Of a stretch of DNA of 64,000 bases, positions 48,635 through 57,219 are shown one piece after another. A model generated the notes under the pieces. That model saw nothing but the letters and a program-made list of their open reading frames with translations. It was not told where the DNA came from and made no database searches. Origin of the DNA: Phycisphaerales bacterium (lineage in GTDB: Bacteria > Planctomycetota > Phycisphaerae > Phycisphaerales > SM1A02). The stretch's first letter is position 1. The number at the start of each line of letters is the position of its first letter. The position numbers and the translations under genes were made by a program. The stretch is from assembly GCA_030749435.1 (NCBI GenBank), contig JASMKH010000004.1, forward strand, positions 1 through 64,000, written 5' to 3'.

Positions 48635-49663
48635 ATGGCACTCCCGATTGACCTCCGAAGCGACACCGTGACCCAGCCCACCCTCGCCATGAAACAAGCC
48701 ATGATGGAGGCGCCGCTGGGTGATGACGTGTTGGGCGACGATCCCACCGTCAACCTGCTCCAGAAGCGTTGCGCCGAACTCTTCGGAAAGGAAGCGGCCT
48801 GCTTCGTGCCGACCGGATCGATGGCGAATCAGGCCGCCATCAAGAGCCTCACGTCGCCCGGTGACGAAATCATCTGCCACGAGCACAGTCACATCTACCT
48901 CTATGAGGCTGGCGCCTGGGCCGCGATTTCCGGGTGCTCGATCGCGCTGTTGCGTGGACCTCGGGGGCAGTTCGACGCTGCCGATGTCACGGCCGCCATT
49001 CGCATGAACGACCACCACTTCGCTCGCTCGCGGCTGCTGTCGGTCGAGAACACCCAGAACCGTGGCGGCGGCGCCGTCTGGTCGGTCGATCGCCTGCAAT
49101 CGATCACAGACGAAGCCAGACAACACGGCCTGCGATGCCACCTCGACGGCGCTCGCATCTGGAATGCATGCGCTGCGACGGGTGTTTCGCCGGCGGACTA
49201 CGCCCAGCACTTTGACACCGTTTCTGCATGCTTCTCAAAGGGCCTCGGGTGCCCCGTGGGATCGATCGTCTGTGGTGATCGGGCCACGATCGACCGCGCG
49301 AGCCGGGCGAGGAAGATGTTGGGTGGAACCATGCGTCAGAGTGGGATGCTCGCCGCAGCAGCGCTCCATGCCATCGATCACCATCGTGATCGTCTCAGCG
49401 ATGACCACGCACACGCGAAGATGCTCGCTGAAACGCTCGCCACCTGCTCCGAGTGTGACATTGACCCAGATGGCGTTGAGACAAATATCGTGTACTTCGA
49501 CGTCAACGCCGATGCCGATGCGGTGGTCGCAGCACTTGCGGAAGCCGGCGTGAGGTGCCTGGACACCGGGCCGCGAACAGTTCGGCTGGTGACCAGTCTG
49601 GCCGCCGATCGAAGCGACATTGAGCAAGCGTGCGGTGTCCTGACCAGAGTGCTTGATTCCTGA
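48635..49663 (+). CDS. Low-specificity L-threonine aldolase
   Basis: This PLP enzyme cleaves threonine to glycine and acetaldehyde. The 342 residues begin with [61 protein letters not shown] (with the active-site region) and [15 protein letters not shown] follow, the last with the PLP lysine. Length and motifs are normal for the family. ATG 48635 lacks a ribosome site but follows a -10-like box. It is the first gene on this strand after the divergent permease, and the pyrophosphatase follows 70 bases later. Confidence 0.95.
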   Translation: MALPIDLRSDTVTQPTLAMKQAMMEAPLGDDVLGDDPTVNLLQKRCAELFGKEAACFVPTGSMANQAAIKSLTSPGDEIICHEHSHIYLYEAGAWAAISGCSIALLRGPRGQFDAADVTAAIRMNDHHFARSRLLSVENTQNRGGGAVWSVDRLQSITDEARQHGLRCHLDGARIWNACAATGVSPADYAQHFDTVSACFSKGLGCPVGSIVCGDRATIDRASRARKMLGGTMRQSGMLAAAALHAIDHHRDRLSDDHAHAKMLAETLATCSECDIDPDGVETNIVYFDVNADADAVVAALAEAGVRCLDTGPRTVRLVTSLAADRSDIEQACGVLTRVLDS

Positions 49664-49733
49664 TGTTGTATGGACCATCATCCGCCCTGCGGCACGATCC
49701 CACGAGGCGATCCATTGGACGAAGGGACCAACA

Positions 49734-50252
49734 ATGACCGTCAACTTCCTGACGCTTCCCGTCGGACCGGAGCCCCCCAGCGTCATCAACGCCGTCATCG
49801 AGATTCCGCCGGGGAGCTCCAACAAGTACGAGTACGACAAGGCGCTCAACGTCTTCAAACTCGACCGCACCCTGTTCAGCCCCGTCCACTATCCAGGCGC
49901 CTATGGGTTCATTCCTCGCACCCTGGCCGAGGACGGCGATCCGCTGGACATTCTGGTATTGCTCGACGGCCACTGTTTCACCGGCGCCCTCATCGAGGTC
50001 CGTCCACTCGGGGTCCTTGAGATGAAGGACGACAAGGGGCTGGACCACAAGATACTGGCGGTCCCGACGACGGACCCGCGGAAAGAGGAGTTCCACGGGC
50101 TGCAGAACGTCCCCCGTCACACGCTTCGAGAGATCGACTACTTCTTCCACATCTACAAGGAGTTGGAAGGCAAGTTTGCAGACACCTACGGCTGGCACGA
50201 CCGAGTCGATGCATACAGGATCATCGAAGAATCGGTCAAACGCTACGGCTGA
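49734..50252 (+). CDS. ppa: Inorganic pyrophosphatase
   Basis: This soluble family I pyrophosphatase splits pyrophosphate to phosphate and drives biosynthesis. The 172 residues include VIEIPPGSSNKYEYDK, HYPGAYGFIPRTLAEDGDPLDILVL (the signature with metal-binding aspartates, DGDPLD) and FFHIYKELEGK. Length is right for the bacterial hexameric form. ATG 49734 has AAGGGA upstream; the longer frame from 49653 is unlikely. It overlaps the last codons of the calcium-repeat protein on the other strand by 10 bases. Confidence 0.95.
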   Translation: MTVNFLTLPVGPEPPSVINAVIEIPPGSSNKYEYDKALNVFKLDRTLFSPVHYPGAYGFIPRTLAEDGDPLDILVLLDGHCFTGALIEVRPLGVLEMKDDKGLDHKILAVPTTDPRKEEFHGLQNVPRHTLREIDYFFHIYKELEGKFADTYGWHDRVDAYRIIEESVKRYG

Positions 50253-53200
50253 CCGTCGCAGCCCGAGTGCATCTCTGCGATCACCTCCATCAGGTCGAAC
50301 AGATCGACTCGGAAGTCTCCCTTCCCGGGACCGAAGTCGCATCGTCGGTTCTGGCCCTGCGGCTTGACGTCGCCCCAGGCCATGAGGACGGCCAACAGGT
50401 CTCGCACATCCACCAAACCGTCGCCGGTGACCTCGGTAGCGCACGCGCCCGTCAGAGCCCCGATGGAGCCCTGACAGATGTCGAGGATTCCATCGCCCTC
50501 GTAGTCGTACTCGCATCCGAGTGCAATCTGTATGCCGTCGTGGACGCCGTCTCCGTCACAGTCATTGAATGGCTGCACCAGTTGGCATGACGACCCCGTC
50601 GCCGACAGGTCGGTCTCGGCAAAGCCGCTCGGTACGTACATGCCGTCCGAGAGGCCAACCAGGCACTCGGGGGGGGTGATGTTGAGCCAGGCCATCTCGA
50701 TCTGCCCGGATTGGTGCAGGACAATCTGGAAGTCAGCATCGCCGATGTCCGGCTCCCAGAACGGCACATCCTCCCACGTCACGACAAAGAGACCTAGCGT
50801 TGGCCAGTCGACGGTGACCGCTCCTGCCAGGTCGGGTCGGAGATCCGAGAACAACCCGCTGATCCGGCTGTGAATGAAGTGCGACCAAGGTGTGAATCCG
50901 TACGAATAGTCGGCGGTCCCGAAGGTCAGGTTGCCGTTGCTGTTGACAAAAACGTCGTTCCAGACGCTCCCGCCGAACGAGAAGGAGAACCCGAGCGGCA
51001 CCAGTTGTGCGTCGTCATCGCCCAGCGGAACAACCTGGCCGCCGATCGTGTCGTACGGCAGCCCCGACACGGGCTGGGAGCACACCTGCCACACAGGCGG
51101 CTCGGAACCGCCGGACGGTGTGAATGACACCTGTTGGTAGCCGAGATCGAAGTCACCCAGGTAGTGCTCCGTGGCCCAGAACGGATCGCCCACCGGAACT
51201 GCCTCGCACACATCCGGAACGCCGTTGTTGTTGCAGTCACCGATCGGTGCGACCGGCCGCGCCACGCAGTCAAAGGCGTTCGAGAGGTCGGTTTGTGCAA
51301 AGGGCTCTGGAATGCCGCCACCGAATGAAGGCCCTGCGATGCCTGAGTGCGCTGTCAGTGACGGCCACGACATCTCAATGACACCGTCGGGGTGCAGCAC
51401 CAACTGCAGCGTGTTTGATGACCCGGTCACCTGGTACTCGGGGACGTCGACCCACGAGACCACGAAGGACCCAGCAGGTCCGGTGCCGTGCAGGACTGAC
51501 CCGCCGACACTCGGATCGAGATCATCGAACAGGGCGCTGACTCGAGGAAGACTGAACTGGGCCGCCAGCGATTCGGCGTAGGTCGTGTCGTCGATGCCGA
51601 ATGTCACGTAGCCGTTGCTGCCGACCGAGGCCTGTTGATACGCATTCCCACCGAATGGAAACGGATACGGCATGGCGATGCTCGCCGCGTCGTCGTCACC
51701 CAGGGCAATTTGGGTGTGGTCAGTAGGATCGAGCCACACGCTTCCGGCGCCCACCGTGCACAGATCCCAGTGTGGGGGACCATTGGCACGTGGCACGAGC
51801 CGTACACCCAGACCAATGACGTCCACGCCATTGAGGAACTGCTGGACCATCCAATCGGATCCTTCCGTGGCACCGGAAGGAATCTGGCATACGTCGAGTA
51901 CGCCGTTGCCATCGCAGTCAGCTTCCGGGTCGTTGGCCAGTTGGCACACGTCAAGTTGACCATCCGCGTCGCAATCGAGCAGTTCGGGGTCGCTCTCAAG
52001 TTGGCACGCGTCCAACGCGCCGTTCATGTCGCAGTCCAGGGACGGCGTCTCCAGAATGTCGCAGACGTCCGGGGTTCCATTGCCATCGCAGTCGTCTTGC
52101 GTGCCACCTTGGCACACGTCAAGCACACCGTCTCCGTCGCAGTCGGTGCCGGCGTTCAACTGGCATACGTCAAGCACACCGTCCCCGTCGCAGTCGGTGC
52201 CGGCGTTCAACTGGCATACGTCAAGCACACCGTCTCCGTCGCAGTCGGTGCCGGCGTTCAACTGGCATGCGTCAAGCACACCGTCCCCGTCGCAATCCAG
52301 CCACGGATCCCAGTTGAGTTGGCAGGCATCATGCTGCCCATCGGCGTCGCAGTCATGTTGCCCCGGCTCAAGCAGCAGTTCCATGGCATCGAATCGGCCG
52401 TTGCCATCGCAATCCAGATCGTCGCCGAGCGGAATGTCAATCAACGTGACGCCGCCGGCCCCCGTATCTCGAATCGGGTCGCCGACAATGACCGTGGCCA
52501 CCTCGAACCCCCAGACCGGGACGATCGAAACACTGACATCAAGCGAAGCCCCCATGCCGCCGGCGACAGGTGGCAGGTCGAGCCGTTCGACCTCAACGCC
52601 ATTCTCCGAGTCGTCCGTCGTGATCAGAATGGCTCCGCTCGCTTCGCCGTCGCTTGGCGCGGTCCAACCCGGCGACCCGAACACCAGACCACCTCCTCCA
52701 CCCTCATCACCGTCCCCGTCCGCCCCGCCGTGGCCGACAATGTCAACCAGCACGCCGCCGACACTGGCGCCTGCGCGATGCCATGGGCCACCGCTTGAGG
52801 AAAGCGCTTTCGTCGCGCTCATGAGATCTGCTGACCCGTCCGGAAGTAACTCGTAGGTCCAGACAGCACCGGCCAGAGCGCCGAGTTCGCCATCTCCGGG
52901 CGCCCCGACGGCCATGCCGAGCAGAGGGTGCGTCTCGAACGTCTCGGCCAACCCAACGGCTGCGCCGAATTCGTCGCCATCCTCGCCCTCCGGGTTGGCG
53001 ACCTGCTGCGCAAGATGCCACCCGCCCATATCGGCCTGGAAGAGATACGCCGCTCCTCCCCCGGACCTGTCGGGTTCACCGACGACGATCAGACCTCCCG
53101 AGGCGCACACCGCGGATCCGAATCTCGCGCCCGACTCCACATGGGGCCCGGCAGTCAGTTTCGCCTGCTCCTCGTAGGACCCATCGGGTTGCCTTGCAAA

Positions 53201-53791
53201 GACCCACGCCGCGCCTGCGTGGTCATCGAGACTCTCGATGTCGGCCCCCCATCCGCCAACGACGATGACATCACCGTCCGCCGCCACATCCCAGCCGAAG
53301 TAGTCGCCTTCCAGATGCCCGGCGGGCGAGAGCAGCACATCTGATGTCACCACACCTGCAGGGTTCGATGGAATCTCAAAGACCCACGCCGCGCCAGCGT
53401 TGATCCCCGATCGATCATCACTCCAGGCGCCGACCACGATGGTTGATCCGTCGATATCGATCGCGCTGCCAAAGCGGCTCCCCAACGCGGGCGTCGCGGG
53501 CGCCAAACGGCACAGGAAACTCCATGACCAGGGAAGCTCATCGAGACTGGCTTCGCCAGCAACCCGTTCGAAGACATCAACAGCCCCTCCAACGGGTCCG
53601 CCCGCGTCAACCGGTCGTCCCACCGCCGCCAGATTGCCTGAAACGGCAACCGATGCGCCATGCGCCATGCCCGCTGCGGAGCCGGCCAGATCCTGCATCC
53701 GGAAGATGTCCGGAAACGTCACCGGGTCGGCGCAGAGTGCCCCGGCCGCCACAAACACTCCAAGCCCCGCCATTGATGATGCAATCGTCAT
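50243..53791 (-). CDS. Large secreted protein with FG-GAP-like repeats and calcium-loop arrays
   Basis: This protein of about 1,182 residues has a signal peptide (MTIASSMAGLGVFVAAGALC). Residues 25-430 are beta-propeller-like FG-GAP repeats (GSRFGSAIDIDGSTIVVGAW, GDYFGWDVAADGDVIVVGGW). Residues 470-640 are an array of DCDGDGVLDVCQ-type calcium loops, three of which are exact 17-residue repeats. Two paired beta domains follow (each with LGDDDA, NSNGNLTFG or GSNGYVTFG, and FVVTWEDVP or FVVSWVDVP). The C-terminus is a dockerin-like pair (GDGLVDVRDLLAVLMAWG and a second DLFDLMEVIAEM). No PEP-CTERM tail. ATG 53791 follows a purine-rich site. It is probably a surface or matrix protein; function unknown. 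Confidence 0.85.
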   Translation of the reverse strand: MTIASSMAGLGVFVAAGALCADPVTFPDIFRMQDLAGSAAGMAHGASVAVSGNLAAVGRPVDAGGPVGGAVDVFERVAGEASLDELPWSWSFLCRLAPATPALGSRFGSAIDIDGSTIVVGAWSDDRSGINAGAAWVFEIPSNPAGVVTSDVLLSPAGHLEGDYFGWDVAADGDVIVVGGWGADIESLDDHAGAAWVFARQPDGSYEEQAKLTAGPHVESGARFGSAVCASGGLIVVGEPDRSGGGAAYLFQADMGGWHLAQQVANPEGEDGDEFGAAVGLAETFETHPLLGMAVGAPGDGELGALAGAVWTYELLPDGSADLMSATKALSSSGGPWHRAGASVGGVLVDIVGHGGADGDGDEGGGGGLVFGSPGWTAPSDGEASGAILITTDDSENGVEVERLDLPPVAGGMGASLDVSVSIVPVWGFEVATVIVGDPIRDTGAGGVTLIDIPLGDDLDCDGNGRFDAMELLLEPGQHDCDADGQHDACQLNWDPWLDCDGDGVLDACQLNAGTDCDGDGVLDVCQLNAGTDCDGDGVLDVCQLNAGTDCDGDGVLDVCQGGTQDDCDGNGTPDVCDILETPSLDCDMNGALDACQLESDPELLDCDADGQLDVCQLANDPEADCDGNGVLDVCQIPSGATEGSDWMVQQFLNGVDVIGLGVRLVPRANGPPHWDLCTVGAGSVWLDPTDHTQIALGDDDAASIAMPYPFPFGGNAYQQASVGSNGYVTFGIDDTTYAESLAAQFSLPRVSALFDDLDPSVGGSVLHGTGPAGSFVVSWVDVPEYQVTGSSNTLQLVLHPDGVIEMSWPSLTAHSGIAGPSFGGGIPEPFAQTDLSNAFDCVARPVAPIGDCNNNGVPDVCEAVPVGDPFWATEHYLGDFDLGYQQVSFTPSGGSEPPVWQVCSQPVSGLPYDTIGGQVVPLGDDDAQLVPLGFSFSFGGSVWNDVFVNSNGNLTFGTADYSYGFTPWSHFIHSRISGLFSDLRPDLAGAVTVDWPTLGLFVVTWEDVPFWEPDIGDADFQIVLHQSGQIEMAWLNITPPECLVGLSDGMYVPSGFAETDLSATGSSCQLVQPFNDCDGDGVHDGIQIALGCEYDYEGDGILDICQGSIGALTGACATEVTGDGLVDVRDLLAVLMAWGDVKPQGQNRRCDFGPGKGDFRVDLFDLMEVIAEMHSGCDGQP
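52116..52310 (-). repeat. 51-base tandem repeats encoding calcium loops
   Basis: Units start at 52116, 52167 and 52218, with a partial fourth from 52269. Each 51-base unit encodes DCDGDGVLDVCQLNAGT. Copies differ mainly at third codon positions (TCTCCG/TCCCCG), so the array is recent or kept similar by recombination. Confidence 0.9.
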
Positions 53792-53899
53792 GTGCAGTCC
53801 GTTCCCTCTATCCACCGAGTATGCGGGCGATCGCTCTGGTGTGCAACTGAGCTTGAGAATCCATTCAAAACAACCTGCGAATCGAGCATCCGGCCGCCA

Positions 53900-54331
53900 T
53901 CATCGCTCGCGATCCCAGGACCAGCCACGAACCTGCTTCTTCTGGCCCTGACGGCCCTTGGCCTCAAGACGTCGCCGCTTGCTCGCCCTGGTTGGTTGCG
54001 TCGAACGGCGGGCCCTGGTGGGGGCCAGCCCACCTCGAATCAACGCCGCCAGCCGCTCGCAGGCCTCCGCAATGTTGTCCCGCTGGCTTCGGTGCCGGCC
54101 ACACACAACTCGAATCGTTCCGTCGCTCCCGACCCTGCGAGCCAGCCTGCTCCGAAGAAGGCGTCGCCGCGGCTCCCCCATCGCATCGCAGGCTTCGATG
54201 TCCAGCACAATGGTCACCCGAGTCTGGACCCGATTGACCCGCTGCCCGCCTGGACCGCTGGCAGTTGAGGTCATCATGCGGAGGTCCTTCCCCGGAATCG
54301 TCAACCGCTTGTTGATGAACAGATCGTCCAT
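53900..54331 (-). CDS. arfB: Alternative ribosome-rescue peptidyl-tRNA hydrolase (ArfB family)
   Basis: This 143-residue release-factor-like protein has the GGQ catalytic motif in ASGPGGQRVNRV, the start LFINKRLTIPGKDL, and a long basic C-terminal tail (RASKRRRLEAKGRQGQKKQ) that in ArfB enters the empty mRNA channel of stalled ribosomes. It releases peptides from ribosomes without a stop codon. Length and tail distinguish it from RF1/RF2. It is divergent from the methyltransferase gene, with 127 bases between the starts. Confidence 0.93.
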   Translation of the reverse strand: MDDLFINKRLTIPGKDLRMMTSTASGPGGQRVNRVQTRVTIVLDIEACDAMGEPRRRLLRSRLARRVGSDGTIRVVCGRHRSQRDNIAEACERLAALIRGGLAPTRARRSTQPTRASKRRRLEAKGRQGQKKQVRGWSWDRER

Positions 54332-54458
54332 TCGTCGCCCTGCCGCTGGCTACCTGCGATACTCCCTGCTGCCCCCGGAATCGCTCCGAGCCTTCATCGA
54401 CTCGACCGGCCCCTCGTCATCAAAGGCGCAGCGGCTGGCGAACCCAGAGCCACCGCAC

Positions 54459-55640
54459 ATGGACCCTGCCAGAACAACGACGCTGCGACTGACCTGTGCC
54501 CACGGGCAACACGAGATGCTCGCAATGGAACTCGAAGGGCTCGGTCGCTCGATCGCAGCGAGCGACCGCACCGGCGTGGAAGTGCAAGGCAATCTGCACG
54601 AGGCGGTTCGGCTCAACCTGCTGTCCCGCGTGGCCATGCGCGTGTTGTACCTCATCGATGCATTCCCCTGCAATCACCCCGATCAACTTGCGAAGTCGGC
54701 AGGCGCGATCCCGTGGGAGACGATCATCCCGAGCAATGGCTACCTGAGCGTCACGTCCACGATCAACCACCCGACCATCGACAACACGATGTTCGCCAAC
54801 CTGAGGCTCAAGGACGCCATCGTTGACCGGATCCGGGCTGTTCATGGTCGCCGTCCGGACTCGGGCCCGCTCCGGACAGGCGTCGTGGTTCATCTGCATT
54901 GGCATGGCCAGACCGCGCAGCTCTGGATCGACACCTCGGGCGAGAAGCTCTCGGATCGCAGTTACCGCAAGATGCCGCACCACGCCCCGCTCCGGGAGAC
55001 CCTTGCAGCGGCCATTCTGATGCGAGCGGGTTACACCGGAGAGGCGCCAATCGTCATTCCGATGTGTGGAAGCGGAACACTCGCGATCGAAGCTGCGTTG
55101 ATGGCGACGCACCGTCCACCCGGTCTGCTTCGCAATCGGTTCGGGTTTCAACACCTGCTTGGCTTCGATCGTGGTCTCTACGACTCGATCAGGCGAGAAG
55201 TCGCTCCACGCCGACCCCGGCGCAGCGAGGGCCCGAAGCCAACCATCATCGCCACCGACATCGACCCCGCAGCGATCGAGGCCACCAGGAAGAACGCCGA
55301 GACGGCGGGCGTTGGGCATCTCATTGAGTCAAGCGTGTGCGACTTCGCCGACACACCGCTCCCGGAAGAGCCCGGGATCGTCATCCTGCATCCGGAATAC
55401 GGTCTGCGGCTGGGGGATGGGGACGCACTCCGCGAAACCTACGCCCGCATGGGCGATTTCTTCAAGCAGCGATGCGGAGGATGGGCCGGGTGGATCTTCA
55501 CGGGCAATCTCGAGCTCGCCAAGGTCGTCGGTCTGCGGACGAGTTGCCGAGTACCCTTCAAGCACGCGAGCGTCGATGCGCGGCTCCTTGGGTATGAACT
55601 GTGGAAGGGATCTCGAAAACGCAAAGTGACCGACGCATGA
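54459..55640 (+). CDS. RlmL/Trm-like THUMP-domain RNA methyltransferase
   Basis: This 393-residue protein has an N-terminal THUMP-like region (about 1-165) and a Rossmann methyltransferase domain: VIPMCGSGTLAIEAAL (SAM motif I), IATDIDPAAIEATRKNA (motif II), and the catalytic motif, which reads ILHPEYGLRLGDGDAL. Relatives such as RlmL, which methylates 23S rRNA G2445, have NPPY at this place. Asn and the second Pro are replaced here by His and Glu. The fold clearly matches, but activity is uncertain. The ATG 54459 begins the conserved domain; upstream in-frame ATGs overlap arfB. The gene overlaps the next by ATGA. Confidence 0.85.
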   Translation: MDPARTTTLRLTCAHGQHEMLAMELEGLGRSIAASDRTGVEVQGNLHEAVRLNLLSRVAMRVLYLIDAFPCNHPDQLAKSAGAIPWETIIPSNGYLSVTSTINHPTIDNTMFANLRLKDAIVDRIRAVHGRRPDSGPLRTGVVVHLHWHGQTAQLWIDTSGEKLSDRSYRKMPHHAPLRETLAAAILMRAGYTGEAPIVIPMCGSGTLAIEAALMATHRPPGLLRNRFGFQHLLGFDRGLYDSIRREVAPRRPRRSEGPKPTIIATDIDPAAIEATRKNAETAGVGHLIESSVCDFADTPLPEEPGIVILHPEYGLRLGDGDALRETYARMGDFFKQRCGGWAGWIFTGNLELAKVVGLRTSCRVPFKHASVDARLLGYELWKGSRKRKVTDA

Positions 55641-56470
55641 ACAACTTCGCGCTCCTGCTCCTGATCGCGTCCCCATCCTCGACGCCGCCGGTGGACATTG
55701 CCGTCATTGGCGCCAGCGCCTCTGCGGGCTGGGGTGTCGTCGTCGAGAGGCCCCCCACTGCAGCGCGCATACCGATTCACCACCGCCACCTCGACCTGGC
55801 CGCTGCCATCGGCGCATCTCTGGGCAGCGAGCATGCCGACGTATCGCGGTATGTCGACGCCTTGTTTTTCATCCAGCCGTTGACAACGGGCGCCGCCGAA
55901 GTCACCGCTGCAATCCAAGGAGATCCGGACGTCGTCGTCGGAATCGACTTTCTGTTCTGGTATGCCTACGGGCACGTCCCGGCGCCTCAGGCGTCCCGGG
56001 GAGAAGTCACCACGCGGCTCGCCCTGCTTCAACACGGGCTGCGGGAACTGGAGCGATTCGATGTGCCACTGCTGATCGGTGATCTGCCAGACATGTCCAG
56101 TGCCGCCGACATCAAACCGATCGCGATGCTGACCGCCTCGCAGGTGCCATCGAGTCAGGCGTTGGCGGCGCTCAATGATCAGATCGCCGCGTGGGCCTCC
56201 GAGCGGGACAACGTCACGCTGCTCCCGTTGGCCGCAACCATGGAGTCGCTCCGCGGGGGCGGCGGCCTTGCCGTTGACGAGACACCCTGGCCCATCGATG
56301 CCTCCTACATCCAGTTCGACCAGTTGCACCCATCGGTTGAAGGCCTGTTGTTCCTGGCCGCCATGGTCGCCGCGAGGCTTGACGACGGCATGGAAGGCGT
56401 CACCGCGGAAGTTTCACCGGAGCAACTCAGGCAGCGGGTCAATGGCATGACGAGCGATCCCGCACCATGA
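55637..56470 (+). CDS. Exported SGNH/GDSL-hydrolase-like protein
   Basis: This 277-residue protein has a signal peptide (MNNFALLLLIASPSSTPP). The fold landmarks are IAVIGASASAGWG (block I, with Ser in GAS), VVVGIDFLFWYAYG (block III-like) and DQLHPSVEG (block V, Asp-x-x-His pair). The usual GDS motif is degenerate, so the enzymatic role is inferred. The ATG overlaps the methyltransferase stop (ATGA), and its stop overlaps the membrane-protein gene by ATGA. What it hydrolyses, if anything, is unknown. Confidence 0.72.
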   Translation: MNNFALLLLIASPSSTPPVDIAVIGASASAGWGVVVERPPTAARIPIHHRHLDLAAAIGASLGSEHADVSRYVDALFFIQPLTTGAAEVTAAIQGDPDVVVGIDFLFWYAYGHVPAPQASRGEVTTRLALLQHGLRELERFDVPLLIGDLPDMSSAADIKPIAMLTASQVPSSQALAALNDQIAAWASERDNVTLLPLAATMESLRGGGGLAVDETPWPIDASYIQFDQLHPSVEGLLFLAAMVAARLDDGMEGVTAEVSPEQLRQRVNGMTSDPAP

Positions 56471-57195
56471 CCGATCCCGACACCAGGCGAGCGGACCTCC
56501 GCGATCTCGGCCCCGCGGGCGCTCTGGCGGCCCTCTGGCTCATCTGTCCGGCCCTGCTCGGGTTTCTCCTCCTGGCCAAGCTGAGTGTGGCCTCGGAATG
56601 GCTGATGTCGATGGGAACGTTGGCGCCGGTCGTGTTCGCCGTTCTCTTCGCGGTCACCAGTGGGCTCGGTCTGCTCCCGACCTATGCGCAAGCGGTCGTC
56701 GGTGGATGGGTCTTCGGCCTCGGCGTGGGCCTGACCGCGGCGCTTGGCGGTTTCGTCGGCGGCGCCTTGATCGGGTGGCTCACGGCGCGTCTCGTAGCGC
56801 GGCAGCGGGTCGAACACGCGATTGAGCGGCACCCGCACGCGAGCGTCATCCGAAAAGCCCTCATCGGCCGAGGTTGGTGGCGCACCTTCGGCATCGTGAC
56901 CTTGATCCGGATTCCCCCCAATTCACCATTCGCCCTGACCAACCTCGTACTCGCTGCGTGCGGCGTCCGTTTGAGCGTCCACCTCCTCGGAGCCGCCGTG
57001 GGAATGACGCCACGCACCGCGGTCATCGTCGGGCTCGCGGCAGCAGGCGCAGCCTCGGGCGCGGAGGACCTTCAGTCATTCGTCACGGACGGTCCGGGCC
57101 CCTGGGTACTCGTCGGCGGCATCATCACATTGCTCATCGCCCTGGCCATCATCGCATCGATCGCCCAGAGCGCCGTCACGCGGCTCGCCGACTGA
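56467..57195 (+). CDS. VTT-domain (TVP38/TMEM64-type) membrane protein
   Basis: This 242-residue protein has about six hydrophobic segments. The family signature appears as GLLPTYAQAVVGGWVFG, FVGGALIGWLTARLVARQRV and IRIPPNSPFALTNLVLAA, the latter with the conserved R-x-P-x-x-P core of the SNARE-associated/VTT family. Some relatives are thought to move lipids between membrane leaflets; the role in bacteria is mostly unknown. It is coupled to the SGNH-like gene upstream by ATGA, and its stop is 24 bases from a convergent protease gene. Confidence 0.85.
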   Translation: MTDPDTRRADLRDLGPAGALAALWLICPALLGFLLLAKLSVASEWLMSMGTLAPVVFAVLFAVTSGLGLLPTYAQAVVGGWVFGLGVGLTAALGGFVGGALIGWLTARLVARQRVEHAIERHPHASVIRKALIGRGWWRTFGIVTLIRIPPNSPFALTNLVLAACGVRLSVHLLGAAVGMTPRTAVIVGLAAAGAASGAEDLQSFVTDGPGPWVLVGGIITLLIALAIIASIAQSAVTRLAD

Positions 57196-57219
57196 CGCTG
57201 CTGGATCTCGAACAACGAG

